Position numbers and translations under genes: made by a program. 64,000 bases of DNA from Gaeumannomyces sp. JS-464 (lineage: Eukaryota > Ascomycota > Sordariomycetes > Magnaporthales > Magnaporthaceae), in contig NGZR01000005.1 of the NCBI GenBank assembly GCA_002197995.1, positions 2,170,001 to 2,234,000 of the forward strand, given 5' to 3'. This document shows, one piece after another, positions 58,447 to 64,000 of the stretch (position 1 is the stretch's first letter; the number at the start of each line of letters is the position of its first letter). The notes under the pieces were generated by a model. It saw only the letters and a list, made by a program, of their open reading frames with translations. It did no database searches and was not told the DNA's origin.

Positions 58447-60778
58447 GGCGGTCCGAGGTCGGTTGGGCTGCCGGTGTTTCGTTATGTCAGGTATTTTTTG
58501 TGTGCGAAGGCCCGCTGACAAGAGTCGTTCGCCTGACAGCTGCTGCGTATGTGCCGATCTTTGATTGGGGCCGGATTTTATCTCTTGTTCGGCGAGTGAC
58601 CGGATCGTGGCCTTTGGGTGGCTGCTGCACGTGTCCTCGATGACGCGATATCTCGAGGAAATTGGTCTCACAGAAACAATGCGCCTGAAATATGGAGGAA
58701 ATCCCAAAACACGAGCGGCAACCCGGTACGGATTGGCAAACAATACTGTTCTGAGAATATGGATAATTGACGCGTTGGTCGTGTAGGTGGATGTAGAGTA
58801 TGGAGAGAGGAACGATGGAGGACCACGGCGGGAGATAGACTATAGAGTTTAAAGGAGCGTGTTGCAGCCGTGGAACCACCCAGGCGTCTTTGTCTGGGCC
58901 GATATCAAAAGCCTGCCCGTCTGGAACCGTGGGGGTAACCTCGAAGGAGGGGAAGGGGGGATGGCAATCCACGGGAAAAACAAGGAAAAGCAAACGCTGT
59001 TTAAACACCCTTGGTTTTTTTCCCCCACCGACCCTGGGCCCGCCCCGAATCAGATGGAGACTTTTTCCAACTCTGGGGCATCTGGCCATCACACAATAAA
59101 CCGGGCATATCTACGGATACAAGAGCCAGAGTCCCGACGGGGGTGGTGGTAGATATGCAACCGGCCCTTTCCATTCTATTCTCGCATTTTATGCACCGGG
59201 CAGCCTCTCTGGTCGTGTTGTGTGTGGCGCGCGCGGGGCGGCGGATGTAACCTCGTACCTGCTTTCGGGGTGGATGCACCGGTTTTATTGCCTGCCCTGC
59301 TACCACCACTCGCCTTTTTGAGCATCTACTCTACACACCACCTTCGGACCACGCGCGGTGGTGTGACGACAATGTAGCCATTTTGTCCGAGCCTTGGGGC
59401 GGGTTGTCCAGTTTCCTCCCTTTCCTCCCTTTCCTTGTCGGCAAGACGTTCGCTCGTAAGACGATGTGTGGAAATGGGATGGATGCATGCGACTCTGAAG
59501 CGACTACCCGACCTCGCTCCTTCCTTGTATTCCGTCGACGCTCCGACACGGCTCCAATAGACGGCCTGCACTGCGGGCAGCCGTCGAAACCAAAGGAAAG
59601 GTAGCAACCTCTGGGCTGGGCAAAGTGGGCAAAGTGGGAAGGGAACGGCAGTCGGGGTTGCAGCGGGAGCGGGGTCCCGCTTAAAATAAGCAAAAAAATG
59701 TTTGTGTGATGCAGGCAGTGACACAATCACATCCGTGCGAAAGGACATGGGGGTTATGTTAACTTGTTGTGTGCATCACTTTTTTTTCTTTTTTCTTTTT
59801 TATTCTTCTTTCCCGAACTCCTCCAGGGCAGGATGACGCGAGCAAAAAGCGACGCCAAGCCAAGCCAGCAGAAAGAAGAAGCCCAAAACTTGGCCCCCTT
59901 GTCCCCCCAGAAGAGAGAAGAGAGAAACAGCCAAGAAGAAAAAAGAAAGCAGCTGGGGCGCCAAGGCGGACGTACAAGCCATCCCTCCACTTCCTCATCT
60001 TATCTACCTGTCTACCCGCCTTCGGAGTGGGAACGTCTCCCACGTTGCAGAACAGATAGATTAGCATGCAGCTTCCATTGCCGCGGCGCCACGGGGGATG
60101 CGGGCTGGTGGACGCCATTGGTGACATGCACGCGCGCGAGGTAACCAATATCTCTGTCGGGATATTATGCCGTTAGCAGGCATACATATGCCTCGACGTG
60201 TTTTATCCCGTTGCCTTGCCAGACGCTGCACGTCACGCTTGGCCGGCGGGTTTGAACCCTCCCAAGGCTGATGCTTACCGTGTGCACACATATATTACGG
60301 CATTTGTCGCTAGATCTGCGTCCTACAACGAAGCACGTAGCATCAGTTCAGATGTCTCCGCTTCTGAGCCTGAACATGGTATTCATTCGATGGTCGAGCT
60401 GAAGCACGGCACTCTTTGTCCGCAGACCACGACCTAGAACCTGAGCCCACATACCGGACTCCTTCGGGCCCGGACAGACTGAACATAAACACAGGTCTAC
60501 TACGCCATGATTCCCGCGGGTTAACCTCGTTGATCCCGAGGTTTTCTTGTTTTCCACGTTGTTTGCGTTCCTAAATCGTCCTTCTTTCCCTGCATTTCCG
60601 ACCCCGATCGCCTTCACCCATCCCCTTTTGATATTCGTGGCTTCGTAAATCGTGCATTACCAACGTTGACCCTCATGCACAGAAAGAAAGAAAATGAAAA
60701 GTGAAAATTTTACACGCCGCAACATGCTACTACAGTCGCGTTCGGCACAGGTTGGACACAGAGCAAAACTGTCAAGGA
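58447..60778. other. Intergenic, 2.3 kb
   Basis: The 5' flank of the doubtful secreted protein and the 3' flank of BUB2. It has a polypyrimidine run near 59780-59815. No supported gene. Confidence 0.5.
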
Positions 60779-62504
60779 TCAGCGCGCGTGGTTGATGATC
60801 TCGGCGTAGACATGGTCCGGTATGTTCTTAGCAATAAACAGGGTCAATCTCTTGATCTGCTCGGCCTGGAGCGCCGGGAACGACCGGAGGAGTTTGTTTG
60901 GGGCTGGGAGACATCCAAGGGCACCGGGTTAGCCATGCGTGTGTCCATACACGGTTGAGGCAGGGAAGCCATTCATTCTCACCTGGGAGACGCCATGATC
61001 TGGCTGCGGATCAGCATAAGCTGCGCAACAATACACAGGATGTTAAGGTGCGGGCCATAGGCGAACAAGAAATCCCAGAGCTGCAACACCTCGGGCAAAG
61101 GCGGCGTGCAGGCCGAGAGGGTAAGGACCGACGGGAAGGCGTATATCTCGGCCGTGAGCCCCTTGGATGTGAGGTACCTGCTCAGCTTCTCGTCAACGAT
61201 GGAGAGCACCTTGTCCACCAGGCGCAGACCCTTGTGGACACCGTCCATGGCGCCCCTGATGTAGCCAGGGAGCTCCTTTGTGAGGAGCTGATGGAAGGCC
61301 ACAAAGGCCTCGGACTCGCTACGCGCCGCATAGAGGAAAGGCGCCGCCAGGACGTTCATGCCCTGAACATAGGTGCCCGACTCGGGCGCCACACTGGCAT
61401 CGGAGCCCTCGGTTGTGAGCGTGAGCGCGCGAGCGCGGTTCTTGGCTGCCGGCGACGATGCGGGGCCCGACAGGCCGTTGTTGCTGCTGCCACCTCGGGG
61501 GTTGCTTCCACTGATGCTGCTGTTACTGCTGATCACACCTCCACCACCTCCTGCCCGGGTCGGCGAGTCGCCCATGTGCGGGAGGGACTGCCTGCCGGCT
61601 GAGTGCCTGACGCGGTCCTCCTCACGGCCATCATGCAGCTTCCAGGCGACGGCGTTGAGCAGACGGATCAAGCTGGCCTCGCTCACGCGCCTGCGGAAGA
61701 GCGGATCCGTGGTCAGGGTGCGGAAGGTGTCATTGCGGATTTTGGAGTATGCTGGCGATGCGCCGCGGTGTATGAGATCAAGGTACGCATCCGTCTCCAG
61801 AACAGGACAGTCTAGCATTATGAGCCACACGTATATACGCAGTTGCGACTATAGGATGCATTAGCAAGTTTGGCCTGCGGCAGATAGGAGGGCATGGGGC
61901 GTGCTCACCATTCCTTCACTGTTAGATTTAATGCCGTCGTTAAGTATGCTGTAGCGCATGCTCTCTATGGAGCCCGCCAGGTCGCCGTCCGGGGGACCTG
62001 AAGGTAGGAGACGCTCGAGCGAAAGCTGGTCCGCGGCGGCCGAGCGCCTGGTGAGGGGAGCGCGTCGGCTCCGGGGAGCAACTGATGGTGCCCCCGGGCG
62101 TCTGGTGCAGTAACGGGGGCGTCGCTGTTAGCTCTCCCCCGTGCGCGCTGCGGCGTGCGGCCAGTGCTGGCACCACTGCCTCCGTTATTATTGGCGGCGC
62201 CGGAGGTAGTGGCGGCGCCGGCTGCATTGCTGCTGCCGCTGTTGGCGCTGCTGGCGGTTCCGCCGGTATTGTCGCTGAGCCCACGGCGGCTACCGTTACT
62301 AACGTTCCTCCGGAAGGGCGACAGGGGCCTCGGGTGCAGGCGCTGCTGGGAAGTGAGCGAGGGTGTGCTGCTGAGATTGGAGGCTTTGGCGCCGAGGTTG
62401 TGAGCGGACTGGAGTTTCCGGAGAGCTCGATGAGTTCCGGGCGACGGCGGAGCGTGCAGCGTCGTGGAGGCCGGGGGCGGCAGCGAGGGTATCGACTCCT
62501 TCAT
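60779..62504 (-). CDS. bub2: Bub2-type TBC GTPase-activating protein (mitotic exit/spindle position checkpoint)
   Basis: Exons run from 62504 to 61909, from 61848 to about 60985, and a last one ending KLLRSFPALQ...YAEIINHAR at 60779. The TBC domain shows YSKIRNDTFRTLTTDPLF (Arg finger region), TYVQGMNVLAAPFLY (Gln finger), GVHKGLRLVDKVLSIVDEKL and SKGLTAEIYAFPSVLTLSAC, then TPPLPEVLQLWDFLFAYGPH. This is the Bub2/Cdc16 signature: with Bfa1/Byr4 it is the GAP for Tem1/Spg1 at spindle poles. A Ser/Gly/Asn-rich insert of about 70 residues splits the TBC domain after KLHDGREEDRVRH, and the N-terminus is Ser/Ala-rich. A frameshift lies between about 62020 and 62110 (to reach LERLLPSGPPDGDLAGSIES). 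The last splice acceptor is off by one base, probably from a miscounted C run near 60900. Confidence 0.87.
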
Positions 62505-64000
62505 GGGGCCGACATGGTGACGCGTAGAGGAGGTCGGACGGGTAGGACGGATGCCGCAGAAGAGCCTCGGGGTGGATGTGTTGGGCCACCGATGATGGCT
62601 TCCACGAAGCAAGCGTCACGTCACAGCTGGAGAGGGCTGACGGCACGCAAACGTGGCCGTCTCCGATTGATGAAGCTGGCAGCGATCCGTGCTGCTCGAT
62701 TGCTTTCCAGTTCTCGTCGTCGTTTCGGCAGGCTACGAATGGATTGGGTCAAAGGCGCGGGCGCAATTCCTCGTTCGTTGATGCGCAGCCAAGTTGCGTG
62801 AGCTGAGCGGGGAAGGAGGAGGCTGGTGAGGCCAGATGGGAAAAAAGCTGTCGCATGCACACTGCGCAACGCTACGGCAGACGCGTTTTTTTTCTTTGCT
62901 TTTCGCGTTTTCGCATCGCCTCGGTTGTGTGAACGCTAATAACCAAAAATGGCCATGCATTGCGATCCGAGTAATCATCAGAGTGAAAAGGAAACAAAAT
63001 AATATCTAAATAGGGGGTAGGTAGCTATCTCTCACATTCGACTGTCAAATCACTTAGCACAGAGTCCACGACCATCAATCACTGGCCAAACCCTTGGGGA
63101 GCTGGCCCATCAATGCGGTCGCATTCCATCCCGCCGGCGTGGCAGATCCGGCTGCATTCCCCAGCTAAGAAAGAGTGGGATGGGGCCGCTGGCCCATAGA
63201 ACGGAGGCTCGCCCGTTGATTGAAGGAGGCCTTCGACAAACCCGAGTTCATCATTCATCATCCAGCTTGACCTGTATCATGTGACCTGTCGCGTGATGGA
63301 CAGAAGGGGCTGAATGGCAGCTTTGGCAGCTTCATGGAGCCTCAACTGGCCAAGAAAATCAGCTGCCCCACCAAGGCTGGTTGACATCAATCTCATCCAG
63401 GATGACGTGCTCGCCATGTGGGCCACCACTGCACTTTCACGACACTACCTTGGCCCTTTTATTGCGTCTTCCTGCCCTTGTATAATCCCGTGAATCGTGT
63501 TGTCCGTCTCGTGGACACGCCAAGCTGGACACCTCTTTCGGGGAGCTGTTTGTCACGTCCCTCCGGCACCAATACTGCCGTCGAGGAATCATATCAAGGA
63601 AACATGTCAGGCTGGCTCATCCCGAGGCGATGGCCGGCAGCACCGGCGTCCGAGTGACCCCCCTTGCTCGCTGCACCGCAAATGAGGCTAAAGAATTGCC
63701 GGGACAGCCATCTCAGGGGACTCCTGTCCAACAGAACAGCCGAGTGGTTGTTTCCTATTTTTGCTAGGCCCCTTTCCTCGTGCGCAGCCCACACTCCGAC
63801 CCGCCCGCTGTCTCTGGGCCTGACGTGCACGCTCAGAATAAGACATCTCCCCTCGTCTTTCCTGGGTTGTGACTGGCAGGCGCCTGATTGCGCCATAGCG
63901 GGTATCCTCCACCTGGCAGCCATGCCAGTGCCATCCCGCAGAGAAAATATGTCGCAGATGGTTGCTAATCCAACTGCTGACGCTCGCACGCCATCTGCTT
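62505..64000. other. Right end of window, no supported gene
   Basis: The BUB2 5' flank and beyond. The frames present lack domains or coding-like structure, so I see nothing to annotate. Confidence 0.5.

Noticed and set aside
1..64000. CRISPR array, prokaryotic operon or secondary-metabolite cluster
   Set aside because: No regularly spaced repeats, no bacterial gene organisation and no PKS, NRPS or terpene genes were seen.

Overview
This window is nuclear DNA from a filamentous ascomycete, most likely a Sordariomycete. Introns are short (about 70-130 nt), with GTRAGT-type donors and CTAAC-like branch sites. CDS are GC-rich, and the gene set (Cu-only surface SOD, QCR9, Swd3, Isc1, NDR-type kinase, Fpr4, Bub2) is typical of moulds. 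A placement near Magnaporthales is only an impression. No prokaryotic operons, CRISPR arrays or biosynthetic gene cluster were seen.

Layout. 0-13 kb: a gene-poor start, then a GPI-anchored Cu-only superoxide dismutase-like gene (+), a Moco-sulfurase/class V aminotransferase-like gene (+), a PYM-type Mago-binding protein (-) and the five-exon QCR9 gene (+). 14.6-33.5 kb is gene-dense housekeeping: UBR1 N-recognin (+), COMPASS subunit Swd3 (-) divergent from Isc1 phospholipase C (+), an NDR-family AGC kinase (-) and a nuclear FKBP isomerase of the Fpr3/4 type (-). 34.6-42.9 kb is an accessory island: an intron-containing tRNA-Leu(AAG), a truncated 5S rRNA copy, a Ty3/gypsy integrase fragment, a multi-exon large P-loop GTPase of the fungal SLIP-GC-like group, and poly-T/SINE-like debris. 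42.9-47.7 kb: a DJ-1/PfpI protein (-) and a GT2 glycosyltransferase (-). 47.7-53.3 kb is a long stretch with no supportable gene. 53.3-62.5 kb: a THOC5-like protein (-) divergent from an Izh3-like PAQR receptor (+), a doubtful small secreted protein (-) and Bub2 (-).

The genes do not form one pathway. Several are mRNA-metabolism or chromatin proteins (PYM, THOC5, Swd3, Fpr4); others act in proteolysis (UBR1), sphingolipid turnover (Isc1), cell-cycle signalling (Bub2, NDR kinase) or the cell surface (SOD, GT2).

The dominant anomaly is that many conserved genes are broken by frameshifts. Most are explained by one missing base in a short homopolymer, which points to sequencing or assembly errors rather than true pseudogenes. 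FPR4, QCR9, DJ-1, THOC5 and IZH3 read cleanly. Separately, the NDR kinase carries an in-frame TAG at a position where a Trp is expected, which an indel does not explain.
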